64,000 nucleotides of DNA from positions 62,001-126,000 of the forward strand of contig QJNS01000183.1 of assembly GCA_004154925.1 (NCBI GenBank), written 5' to 3'. The stretch is from Monosporascus cannonballus (lineage: Eukaryota > Ascomycota > Sordariomycetes > Xylariales). Position numbers and translations under genes: made by a program. Below the pieces are notes generated by a model. That model was not told the origin of the DNA and did no database searches. It saw only the letters and a program-made list of their open reading frames with translations. Positions 35,080-46,600 of the stretch are shown here, piece after piece (within the stretch, counting starts at the first letter, position 1; every line of letters begins with the position of its first letter).

Positions 35080-36220
35080 CAATATTATATTTACCAGCAA
35101 GCAACCCGAACAGCCTACTTACCGGGTCCTTAAAGACCTTAATACCGGAATGGAATCCGAGGAGGAAAAGGAGCAGTTTCGCTTTTTTCAAAAAGAAATT
35201 CTTCGACGCCTAGATGCTATAAATAAACGTATCCTTTAGCTGGAATAAGATAAAAATGATTTTACTACGTCCTTCCAAGCTGCTTATAAGAAGCTCGAGG
35301 AAAAAAAAAAGGCTTCCGAGATTGGAAAACCTTTTCGGTTAAGCCAGGTTATTTAGCTGAATTCCACCAAAAAACCAGAAAAGGTCCTTAAACCCCTTAA
35401 GCCGGAACCTTTTAATAAAATTTCCATTAAATTATAACTGTTTTTAATTTAATGCCGAATATATTTTAGGTACTTTCTTATTTGATTTGTTACGTTTATT
35501 TTACGAATTAAATTCGTAATTAAACGATTTACCGGAAATGCGGCTATTTGGTTTAAGCCAGCCATAAAAGAATACGTTACCTTATTAATCGAAAAACGAA
35601 ACCCAGAAATAATGCAAGTTTATAACGATTACGAATAATTCGAATAAGCATTAACGAAAATATTCGAAATGGTAAACGAAAAGATAAAAGCCGAAATATA
35701 AATCTAATAATTACGATAAAAAGGATCGGTATCCAAATACGGCAACATACTTATTTAATTAGTATTTAAGTTAAATTAAAAACAAAAAGTATTAATAACT
35801 AAGTTTTTCGACGGCCTGAAAAAGGAAATATAAAAAAATTTTTTTAAGTTAAACCAACCTAATTATTTGTTAAATTATATCACTATGGCAGTTAAAATTA
35901 ATAATCGACAATATATTTGGCGTACGAAAAGTACCAAGGGAAAACATAATAACAAATTTCAGTATACGGCCAATATTAATGCTTTTCGGCGCAATAATAC
36001 TTTTTACGGTATTAAACCGGGCTTTATGGAATTGGGAGCTACCTATAAAAAGGACTGGAGCCAGATTAAGTATTATAATTGCGGAAAAAAAGGGTATAAG
36101 GCCTATAAATGCCCTTTATCCAAAAAATTATGAAAAAATAACTGGAAGCCTATATCCGAAAAATAATTTAAGGGGAATCAAAAGAAAGAAAGCAAATTTA
36201 TTAATATGATTCGACCTAAG
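35080..36220 (+). pseudogene. E5 gag
   Basis: N-terminal charged, helical part (EQFRFFQKEILRRLDAINKR, KKLEEKKKASEIGKPF), capsid part (KPAIKEYVTLLIEKRNPEIM), then 35867-36133 is open and ends with the knuckle at 36068-36115 (KYYNCGKKGYKAYKC). In the CCHC pattern the first Cys and the His are Tyr, both RIP-type changes. Gag forms the particle in which cDNA is made. Confidence 0.8.
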
Positions 36221-37139
36221 TATATATTAGGCCCCCCGTAACAAGAAATATAATAAGGGATGCGAAAAGCCAAAAACCTGGCTTAGTAAATAATTAAGGA
36301 AAAACGGAATATCTTTAAAGGATGGCTAAAAAAGCACTAGGGCTAGACGGAAAAAGTTTGTCCTGGAACCCTTAATTAATACGGCAGGATATATGCTATT
36401 TATTGCAAACGATAAAATTACCTTGCTTGTAAAGAATGGAAACGATATATCCATAGCAGAATTACCCGAATGTATTACGAAGGATTCGATTTTCCTAATA
36501 AAACGGGAAATAATAAAAATAACGAATAATAATACCGATACTTTCGATCTATAACCCTTAAAAATAATTTTCTTTAATTAATTACAGCAGAAAATTAGCC
36601 AGAAAGGAAATAATATTTGCAAAAAGACCCTTTTTATTATTACGAATGATGCGATTATTAAATAAAAAAAGAGTTAATTTAGCGTACGGTAAAAAAATAT
36701 TGCCAGAAAACTATTATAGATTTTTATTTTTAATTAGTATTTATTACAAATCCTAATAAGCGATAAGCCTTAAAGGAAAAAATTTAACGATTTATACGAG
36801 ATCTCCAGTAGGAAAGGGATAAAACCTAATAGGAAGTTATATACTATATTAAGAAGTAATTTATTTAATAAAGAAAAAAATTACAGCAAAATTAAAAATA
36901 ACTAATACGGTTTAAAAAAATAGTACGCCGGCAAAAACAATAAATATAGCAGCTCGATGCGCTATACTAAAAAACATAGATCAGGTTCGACGGATTCGAA
37001 TAAGAGTTAAAAAAAAAAGGTTACCTGTAAAAAAGCCGTAGGATAACGAAACCTAGGGGAATTAAAATAAACTTTTAAAAAAGGTTTTAAACGCGACGAT
37101 AAAAGCCGTTAATAACCTTATTACCCTGGATATATAAAT

Positions 37140-40100
37140 CGGAATATATTGATATACCGCAATAATAAACTGCGGAACTATATACGGGAATTATATCGTA
37201 CCGGACGTAATTAATAAACTTAAATTATTATAGAAATATAAATTAAAACCTTATATAACGATAAACGTTAAAGGTTAAAATTTCGCTTACGATAACGGAA
37301 AAATTTTACGCAAAATTAATTATTTCGAGATTTTTATTTAAAAACGATACCAAATAATTAATTTCGATATCGTTCCGCTTAAGAATTATGACATAATTTT
37401 AGGATTATTATGGATATGCCAGTACGGAATTTTAATTAACGGAAAAACTGGTTAGGTAAAATTCTTTTTACTTTTTATTAATAAATAAAAAAAAAAAAAT
37501 AAGATTTTAATATTCGATCAAAAATAATAACGAATACAGGCATAAAGATACGACAAATACCTTATTACCCAAAGGGATAAAACATAAAAAAAAAACGGGC
37601 ATTAAAAAAATACGATATATCGTTATTATTATTAAAACAAAACTAAGGCAACTAAATAATAATTTAAAATAATAACCCCAAAAATCAAAAAATTTAATTA
37701 ATATATTACCACAATATTACAGATATAAGCAGCCTTTCAAAAGGGAGCTTAATACGAAATTATTAGAATATAACGAATAAGATCATAAAATAATTTTTAA
37801 GGAAAAATCCTCGACGAAGTTTTATCTTATTTATAACCTTAACGGAAACGAATTATACGCCTTTAAAGAATATCTGGAAAATCGGTTACAAAAAAGATAA
37901 ATTCGACCTTCGAAATTACCAGCAGGATATCCAATATTTTTCGTACCAAAGAAAAATGGGAAGTTGCAACTTGTAATTAACTATCGGCAACTAAATAACA
38001 TTATTGTTAAAAATCGAATATTATTACTTTTAATTACAAAAATAAAAAACCGTTTTTATGGAACCAAATGGTTTATAATATTTAATTTAAAGGATAAATA
38101 TAACCTTATTAAAATCAAAAAAGGATACGAATAAAAAACAGCTTTCAAAATAAAATATAAACTATTTAAATACTTGGTTATGTTAATAGGATTTACGAAC
38201 GTACCGGCAACCTTCCAACGAATAATAAATTATATGCTACGGGAATACCTTAACATTTTTATTATATGCTACCTCGACGATATTCTCATTTTCTCCAAAA
38301 CAAAAAAGATATACGCAAGATACATTTATTAAGTTCTTCAAGCTTTACAAAACGCCAAGCTATTAATTAACGCAAAAAAAAACTAATTCCATAAGCAGGA
38401 AATGGAATATTTAGGACATATTATTACCTTAAGATATATCAGGATAAATCCAAAGAAAATCGCTGCAGTAACAAAATAACAGACGTTAACGACGGTTAAG
38501 GAAATACAAATATTTCTTGGATTTGCCAACTATTACAGGAAGTTTATTCGAAACTTTAACAAAATAACCATATCCCTAATTAACTTTATTAAAAAGGAAA
38601 AAAAATTCAAATAAACGTTAAAAACAAAAAAAGCGTTCCAGAAAATCAAAAATACAATTATTAGTAAGCCAGTATTAATTATGTACGATTTAATACGCCC
38701 CGTCGAACTAGAAACCGATATTTCGGATTATGCATTAAACGCCGTGATCGGACAGCGGGATAATTAAGGCAAATTATACCTTATTGCATTTTTCTTATAT
38801 AAATTAAAAAAAGCCGAATTCAATTACAGCATTCCAAATAAAAAGTTTATGGCTATTATTATGGCATTTTACGAATTTAGGCATTTCTTAAAAAGAAATT
38901 TGTACTAGGTCAAGGTTTATACGGATTATTAAAATTTTACCCAATTTATCATAACCAAAGAACTTACAGGACAATAATTACGATACGCGGAAAAATTGGC
39001 GAACTTCGACTTCGTTATTATCTACAAAAAAAACGTAAAAAACGGCAAAGCGGACGCCCTAAGCAAGCGACCAGATCTCGAAAAAAAGCTGGTCAAAATT
39101 AGCCATATAATTTTCGATACCATTACAAAAGGACATTTACGCCCACGACAAATTGCAACAATTCGGGCAATACCTTTAAATATATATCAAAAAATCCAAT
39201 AATATAATAACGGTTTCCCAAAAAACTAGAAAACAAACAAGGTACAAATTCCAAAAAAATATCAAATAAACTTAATACGAAACATATACGAACATTAATT
39301 ATATAAACATCTAAGGATTTATAAAACCCTAAAACGACTTTAACGCATATATTTTTTTCCTAAGATAAAAACGATAATTCAAAAAGTACGATAATAATAT
39401 AACCTTTGTAATAAGGCCAAAGCATAATAATATAAACCTTATAAAAAGTTATAACCATTACTAATCTCAAAGAAACCATAAAATTCGATTATTATAGATT
39501 TTATTACTAAATTTCCCTTATCCGAAAACCCAGTAACAAAAATATATTACAATAGCATTTTCGTTATCGTTAATCGATTTATAAAATTTTCTTATTTTTT
39601 ACCTTACCATAAAAATATTAACGTAAAGTAAATAACGTACATTTTTTTTTAAAAATATCTTTAGCATATACAGATTACCAATAAAAATTATTTTAGATAA
39701 AAGATTAATTTTCGCATTTAAATTTTAATAAAGCCTTATAACATAAATAAGCCTAAATCATAAATTATCCAGCGCATTTAAACCCCAGACAAATAAATAA
39801 ACAGAACAATTAAACCAAATATTAAAAATATATTTACGATACTATATTAATTACGAACAAAACAACTGGGTTAAAAAACCACCTATTACTTAATTAGCTT
39901 ATAACATTAATTACCACGAAAGCATTAAAATAACATTATTTAATGCGAATTTCGGTTTTATTCCAAAAATTTACAAAAAAGTACGCGACGACGGTCCAAT
40001 CAATATTAAAATAATCCTTATAACGGAATAATTATAATAATTGCATTAAAAAATAAAAACGGAACTAGAATTCGTACGGAACCAAATAAGCAAATATTAT

Positions 40101-40532
40101 AACGAAAAAAGGTTAAAAGGATTAACCTTCGAAAAAGGGGAAATAATTTATTTCGTTACCAAAAACATTTAAACAAAAAAACCCAGCAAAAAATTCGATT
40201 TCAAATATATCGGTTTATACAAAATTAACAAGAAAATTTCAAAAAACAATTACCAATTAAAACTCTTACTAAAAATCAAATTTTACCCAATTTTTCACGT
40301 TTCCTTATTCGAATTAACAGCAGAAATAATTAAGGTACGAACGGCACAAAACGACATAAAAATAAAAGACGAAACGGCATACGAAATGAAAAAAATTTTT
40401 GATATACGGAAACAAAACGGATTTACCCAATACCTAATTAAATAAAAAAAACATTTAAATTCCGAAAACACCTAAAAATCCACCAAAAATCTTATTAACG
40501 CCCAGCACTTATTAAAAAACTTTTACCAATAA
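37140..40532 (+). pseudogene. E5 pol polyprotein
   Basis: Protease at 37160-37450: INCGTIYGNYIVPDVINKLK ... FDIVPLKNYDIILGLLWICQ, an aspartic protease whose motif is D(N here)-C-G. RT at 37900-38300 with FFVPKKNGKLQLVINYRQLN and intact YLDD at 38270-38281. Thumb and RNase H: FLGFANYYRKFIRNFN, ELETDISDYALNAVIGQ, then DFVIIYKKNVKNGKADALSKRP (39000-39070, unbroken frame 38996-39202). Integrase zinc region at 39280-39420, core DFITKFPLSE from about 39500, tail 40080-40370, chromodomain 40380-40529, stop 40530-40532. Several RIP stops. Confidence 0.9.
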
Positions 40533-41127
40533 CGGCGGGGTCGTTAAGATTCCAGAAATCCTCCATAATAAGCCAATCGGATAAGCCAAAACCAAATAAG
40601 TCGAAAGGAATAACGGCCTGCGTTAATGCAATTACGGCAGCCTCAGCGGCAGCCTATTCCTTTTTTCGTTCTTGCTCCTTTAACTCGTTTAAAGATTAAA
40701 AATTACGTTATACCATTTTAACACCTTTAAAATAAACCAAAGATTTTTATTTGCATAACCGAATAAGCTACGCCAGGGCCTTATTTATCTCTTCCTAATA
40801 ACGACGCTAAATCTCAAATTGACGACGTTATAACTTAAACAAACGTTCTTTTACTAAAATTTCCTTACGTTTAAAACGTTAATATTCGCGGCGGATATTT
40901 TGGAAAAAAAACAACAGAACGCCGGTCCCATCGCAAAATCGGCCACGGGCCACATACTCCTTATAGCAAAAAATATTTTCCATTATTTCGCATTTTAAAC
41001 TTTTCGAAAAATACCAAAAATAAGGCATAACTTCGAAACTAAACTCTTCAAAAACCTTTACTAGGTTAATACGACGAACAATAAAAAGGCAAGGCCTACA
41101 ACGAATTTTAGAAATACAAGAAGCCAT
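40492..41127 (-). pseudogene. Antisense ORF of E5 (Zn2Cys6-like plus coiled coil), type 2
   Basis: Opposite strand to pol. ATG at 41127 (MASCISKIRCRPC) and, with in-frame TAA/TAG read as RIPed Gln, exactly 211 codons to the stop at 40492-40494, overlapping the last 12 codons of pol. 41127-40879 is unbroken. Residues about 37-65 show YFWYFSKSLKC and, 8 residues on, YKEYVARGRFC. With Tyr reverted to Cys (TAC/TAT from TGC/TGT; E1 has Cys at the first position, E7 at the second) this is CX2CX6C-X8-CX2CX6C, the spacing of a Zn2Cys6 cluster. A charged stretch follows (RFKRKEILVKERLFKLQRRQ) that looks like a coiled coil. The end reads DFWNLNDPAVIGKSFLISAG. A regulator or DNA/RNA-binding role is inference only. 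Confidence 0.75.
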
Positions 41128-41195
41128 GATAAAAAAATAAGGAGCTTACCAGGAAAAAAATCTTAAAAGCAAAATTTTTAGGAAAAGGGAAATCA

Positions 41196-41605
41196 TATCA
41201 CAACCTAACAAGCTTAGGCTTACGGAAACGATCGCAATAAGGATAATACAACCCACCTTACAAGTTACGTAACTAAAAATGATCACTAACGGGTCAGTGA
41301 TTACTTTAAAACAATTACGATCAAAAACAATTATAATCACCATACCAGAAATAATCGGTAATAATCGCCAATAAAAAACCAAAAAAAATATATACGCTCG
41401 TTATTTCCATAATTTAAATAATACCAACTTACAATATTTATTAATACCAATCGTTTGTAATTAACAGTTCGTTACCTAAAACGCCCTTGGTATTACGAGA
41501 CGTAATACGTTACTGTATCTATTGCTCAGATTCCCACGATACTCCTGCCAACATAAACCCGTCGACTTAAGGTTTAATAGTTGGTTAAACCGCCTAGCCG
41601 TCACA
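41196..41605 (+). repeat. E5 3' LTR
   Basis: Aligns with 34622-35030 end to end. Starts tatcacaacc (RIPed), ends intact gccgtcaca. The two LTRs differ mainly by C/T and G/A, so RIP rather than age sets their divergence. Confidence 0.9.
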
Positions 41606-41633
41606 TCGATGGGTACCCATTCCCCTCACCCTA

Positions 41634-42000
41634 GCAGGTGCAACATTGCCTCCCTGCAAGGCACCAAACTTAGCACTCCCACAGGTTTCCGCAATGTTGG
41701 CAACCTTAATGACAAAAACCCCATACCCCGCTAGGTTGATCATTAGCTCGACTGCCATCAAGTGATAGAACCCGGGCTAGCTTTATTCCTCCCCGACGTT
41801 ACCTATTCAGGCAGTTATCAGTATAATATCTATAACGGGGAGATAAGGACATTTACTTATATTAGGCTTACTATTCCACTAATTAAAAATACCTTTAACT
41901 TATTTATTATTATCTGGGGTTAATTGATAATTATATTAAATTTATAACTCGGTCTACTTACGATAAATCTTCTAATCCTAAACACGATTAAATAATTATT
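41634..42000. other. Host segment right of the hAT insertion
   Basis: GC-balanced to about 41860, then AT-rich. It continues the island 31900-34127. The + frame joined across the hAT site ends at 41734. Nothing else recognised. The last 5 bases, ttatt, are the target duplication of E6. Confidence 0.5.
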
Positions 42001-42417
42001 TATGACGAGCTATAAGGTTTAACTAACTATTAAACCTTAAGTCGACGGGTTTATGTTGGCAGGAGTATCGTAGGAATCTGAATAACAGATATAGTAATAT
42101 ATTACGTTTCGTAATGCCAAAAGTACCTTAGGTAACGATGTTATATTGCAAGCTAAAGTTATTTAAATTATGGAATTAATAAACGTATATATCCTTATCT
42201 TGGCTTAAAGTGCTTATTACGGCTTAACGACATTTTTCTGGTTAAGTCCCCTTGAGTTCTTTTGAGCCCCCTTTAGTGCTTATCCGACTTAAGCCCGTTT
42301 GACCAATCGGGGCTCTTAAGCCTTTTGAGCCAGTTACGTAATTTTTTGGCTGGGTCGGGGTCTGGTTTTTTTAGGATCCCGATCGTTTCCAAAAGCCAAG
42401 ACTGTTAAGTCATAATA
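42001..42417 (-). repeat. E6 outer LTR, left copy
   Basis: 417 bp. Starts tatgacgagc, ends gtcataata (RIPed). U3 words ttaagtcccctt and gtttgaccaatcggggct are shared only with 48975-49392. Confidence 0.88.
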
Positions 42418-42507
42418 CGATTTTCCCTTTTCCAGAATTTTTGTCCCTAAAGATCAAATTTATTCGTTTGTTAATTTTCGGTAAATAACCTTTTTTTTAT
42501 ATTTATT

Positions 42508-42592
42508 ATATCGGGCCGTATTAAAAAGTCCAGATTTCGTAAACGTATTAATACTTTCGTTTTTTCAGAACGGATTAACCGCTTTAGTTTTA
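42508..42592 (+). pseudogene. Broken type-1 antisense ORF start in E6
   Basis: Reads (from ATA at 42508) ISGRIKKSRFRKRINTFVFS, matching the E3 antisense ORF start. The frame is cut after about 28 codons at 42592 by the inner LTR. Confidence 0.6.
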
Positions 42593-42965
42593 TGTGACGG
42601 CTAGGCGGTTTAACCAACTATTAAACCCTAAGTCGACGGGTTTATATTGGCAGGAGTATCGTGGGAATCTAAGCAATAAATACAGTAACGTATCACGTTT
42701 TATAATGCCAAGGGTGCCTTAAATAACGATGTTATATTGCAAGCTGAAGTTATCTGGATTATGGATTTAATAAGCGTATATATTTTTCTTTTTTTGGCTT
42801 AATCACTTGTGATTACGCCGTTAATAGTAATCATAATTATTTAAGATTACCTTTAATTACTAATAATTATTGGCTTGGCAGTGATCATTATTACGTAACC
42901 CGGAAGGTAATCCCTATGCTTTTGCTTGATTATTTTTTAAAACCGGAGCTTATCAGGTTATAACA
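42593..42965 (-). repeat. Inner LTR of E6 (different U3 version)
   Basis: 373 bp, starts tgtgacggctaggcgg, ends gttataaca. Its U3 (gtgattacgccgtt, attactaataattattgg) matches the E1 LTR. The 5 bases on its left (tttta) and right (cgatt) do not match, so it is not a simple solo LTR. Confidence 0.85.
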
Positions 42966-43045
42966 CGATTTCCCCCTTCCCCAAATCTTGTTTTCAAAAT
43001 TTCTTTTTTTTCGTTTAATAAGTATCCCTTCTTTTTATTTTAATT

Positions 43046-43665
43046 ATATCGTTTTGCATTTTTAAAATTCGTCGTATTTCCCGTTCTTTTACCGTTCATC
43101 GTATTGACCTCGTAAAAGCTTTTAACGAATTTGGTTACGAAATTATACCTTCTTTTTATTATTTTTCGAAAAACATAAAATATAAAATAATGGAAAACGT
43201 TTTAAGGTATGAGGAATATGTTAATCGGGGTCGATCCTATAATAGTACCGGTATACCTATTTCTTCCTTACAAAATATTCGTCGTAAACATTAATAATTA
43301 GAACGCGAAAAAGCGCTTACCGAAAAGCGATTATTAAAGCTTTAACGGCTTTATTTCGAGGTTTAACGTAAATATCAGAAAAAAATAAATAAAGTTTTTT
43401 TTCGTCTTATTCGTTTACATAACAAAAAGCGCTGATTCGTTCGAAAGGCGTTACCATAATATAATATGGGTTCCAGTTATTAGATAAGCTAAAGGAACAA
43501 AAGCGTCGGGAATAAAAGCAATTAGAGGCCGCCGTTACGGCTGCCATATTAATACAGGCTGCAGTTAACTGGCCCGATATCCCGATTATTAATTAGTTAA
43601 TTGTTAATTGGGATGCGTCCGTTGTTGTTAATAAAAGTTCTTTAATAGGCGCTAAACGCTAATAA
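43046..43665 (+). pseudogene. Antisense ORF of E6, type 2
   Basis: Start is ATA at 43046 (ATG in E5). Then SFCIFKIRRISRSFTVHRID, LVKAFNEFGYEI, YYFSKNIKYKIMENVLRYEE with Tyr at the Cys positions, YVNRGRSYNSTGIPISSLQ, and a long charged segment LEREKALTEKRLLKL. The end is AAVTAAILIQAAVNWPDIPI and ASVVVNKSSLIGAKR. Length is not a multiple of three, so at least one frameshift exists (near 43440-43470). Very few stops in the first 200 codons' worth of sequence, all RIP type. Confidence 0.7.
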
Positions 43666-46600
43666 GGCTTTTGGCAGGTTTCTAGATATTTTCGGAATCC
43701 GGGTACTTTTTTTATTTGATTAGATATTAAGTAAATCCGTTTTATTTTCGCATATTAAAAATTTTTTTTATTTCGTATATTTATTTATCTTTTACTTTCA
43801 TATTATTTTGTACTGTATATACTTTAATCGTATCCGCTGCTAATTTAAATAAAGAAATATGAAAAATTAGATGGAATTCAATTTTCGGTAAAAATTCTAA
43901 TTAGTAATTATTTTCTGAGATTTTTTTGGCGATTTTGTATAGGCCGATATACTTAAAATTAAGTTTTTTGCTAGGTCGTTTTATTTAAATGTTTTTTATG
44001 GCGAAAAATCTATTTCCCCTTTTTCGAAAGTTAATTTTTTTAACTTTTTCTGGTTATAAATTTATTTATTTGATTTCGTACGAATTCCAGTTTTATTTTT
44101 ATTTCTTGATATAGCTGTCGTAGTTATTTTGACGTAAAGATTACTTTAATATTAATTAAACCGTCGTTACGCGCTTTTTTGTAAACTTTTGAAGTAAAAT
44201 TAAAATTTGCGTTTATAAGTATTATTTTAATGCTTTCGTAATAACTGGTATTATAAGTTAATTAAGTAATCGGTAATTTCTTAATCCAATTATTTTGTTC
44301 GTAATTGATATAATATTGTAAATAAGCTTTTAAGGTTTGGTTTATTCGTTTTATTTATTTATTTGTTTAAGGTTTAAATACGTTAAATATTTTGTAATTT
44401 AGGCCGATTTATGCTATAAAACCTTACCAAAACTTTGATGCAAATATTAATCCTTTGTTTAAGATAATTTCTAATAGTAATCCGTATATGCTGAAAATAT
44501 GTTTGAAAAAAATGTATGTTAATTGTTCGGCGTTTATGTCCTCGTAATATAATAAAAAATAAAAAAATTTCGTAAATCGATCGACGATTACGAAAATATT
44601 ATCGTAATATATTCCGGTAATTAAATTTTCTGATATAAAAAGCTTAATAATAAAATCGAATGTAATTAAATATTATGGTCGTTTTGTAACTGGTAATAGC
44701 TATAGTTTTCCGTATGGCTTATATCGTTAAGTCTTTATTTTGGCGCAAATATTATATTGCCGTATAAATTTTTATACCGTTAATTTTATTTTAAAAAAGG
44801 AATATATGCGTTAAAATCGTTTTAAGGTTTTGTAAATCCCTGGATATTCATATAATTAATATTCGTATATTTCTTATATTAAATCCTTCTGGTATTTTTT
44901 TAAAATTTATATTTTATTTATTTTTTGGTTTTTTTGAAAAACTGTCGTTATACTGTTAAATTCTTTAATATATATCGAAAAGTATTGCCCGAATTGTCGT
45001 AATTTGTTATAAACGTAAATATCCTTTTATGGTGGTATCAAAAATTATATAGCTAACTTTAACCAATTTTTTTCGAAATTTGGTTACCTGCTTAAGGTAT
45101 TTGTTTTATTGTTTTTTGATTTTTTTTATAGATAATAACGAAATCGAAGTTCGCCAATTTTTCCGCATAGCGAAATTATTATCCTATAAGCTTTCTGGTT
45201 ATGGTAAATCGGGTAAAATTTTAATGATCCGTATAAACCTTAACCTGGTGCAAACTTTCCTTTAAGAAGTACCTAAATTCTCGAAATACCATAATAATGG
45301 CCATAAATTCCTTATCTAAAATACCGTATTTAAATTTAGCTTTTTTTAATTTATTTAAAAAAAATATAATAAAGTATAATTTGCCTTAATTATTTCGTTA
45401 TCCGATTATTACGCCTAACGCGTAATTCGAAATATCGGTTTTTAGCTTAACGGAACGGTTTAAATCGTATATAATTAGTATTAGTTCGTTAATAATTATA
45501 TTCTTAATATTTTGAAATATTTTTTCCGTATTTGGCGTTTATTTAAAATCTTTTTTTATAAGATTTATTAAAGGTATGGTTATTTTGCTAAAGTTTCGAA
45601 TAAACTTTTTGTAATAATTGGCGAATCCAAAAAATACCTGTACCTTTTTAATCATCGTTAACGTTTGCCATTTTGTAATTGCAGCGATTTTTTTAGGGTT
45701 CATTCTAATATGTCCTGGGGTAATAATATGTCCTAGATATTTTATTTCCTATGTATAGAATTAACTTTCTTTTACATTAATAAGTAATTTTATATTTTAT
45801 CAAGCTTAAAAAACTTTATAAATGTATTTTACGTATATTCTTTTTATTTTCGAAAAGATAAAAATGTTATCGAAAAAACAAACAACGAAAATATTAAGGT
45901 ATTTTCGTAACATATAATTAATTATTCGTTAAAAAGTTATTAATACGTTTATAAGTCCTATTAATATAACCAAATATTTAAACAGTCCGTATTTCGTCCT
46001 GAAAGTTATTTTCTATTCGTATCCTTTTTTAATCCTGATAAGGTTATATCCATTTTTGAAATCGAATATTATAAATTATTGAGTTCCATAAAGTTGGTTT
46101 TTTATTTCCGTAATTAAGGGTAATAATATTCGATCTTTAACAGTAATGTAGTTTAGTTATCTATAATTAATTTCAAGTCGTAATTTTCCGTTTTTTTTTT
46201 TGGTACAAAAAATATTGGATATCCTACTGGTAACTTCGAAGGTTAAATCTATCTTTTTTGTAGCCGATTTTTCAGATATTCTTTAAAAGTACGTAATTTA
46301 TTTTTATTAAAATTATAAATAGGGTAAAACTTTATCGAAAATCCTTTTTAAGAAGTATTTCATAATTTTATTCGTTATATTCCGGTAATTTCGTATTAAG
46401 CTCTTTTTTAAAAAGCTGCTTATATCTATAGTATTATAATAATATATTAATTAAATTTTCTAATTCCTAAAGTTATTGTTTTTATTTTTTTAGATTGTTA
46501 TTTAATTGTTTTAATTTCGTTCTGATAATAATAACGATACGTTATATTTTTCTTTAATATCTGTTCTTTTTCTTATATTTTCTTCCTTTAAATAGTAAAA

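Larger units (their letters stand above)
34622..41605 (+). mobile_element. E5: complete family-1 gypsy chromovirus
   Basis: 6984 bp, flanked by the 5-bp repeat tcgat (34617-34621 and 41606-41610), with LTRs of 409 and 410 bp. Order: 5' LTR, leader, gag, protease, RT, RNase H, integrase, chromodomain, antisense ORF, polypurine tract (ggaaaagggaaa at 41181-41192), 3' LTR. The least damaged copy here, and the reference used for the others. Stops are RIP type (CAA/CAG/TGG). It is inserted inside the hAT-like element, giving a relative age order. Confidence 0.93.
34128..41633. mobile_element. hAT-like non-autonomous element, split by E5
   Basis: Ends are inverted: tagggtgaggg at 34128 and ccctcacccta at 41633. 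They are flanked by a perfect 8-bp duplication gcaggtgc (34120-34127 and 41634-41641), typical of the hAT superfamily. Without E5 and one copy of its duplication the element is 517 bp. It has no transposase. Its arms are full of palindromic words on the theme ccaaggacccatgggt, and its centre (34316-34500) is almost pure A/T. A second copy of the same terminus starts at 63849. Confidence 0.75.

Noticed and set aside
42593..42965. Simple solo LTR inside E6
   Set aside because: Flanking 5-mers (tttta, cgatt) do not match and the sequence beyond continues as the internal region of the other version.
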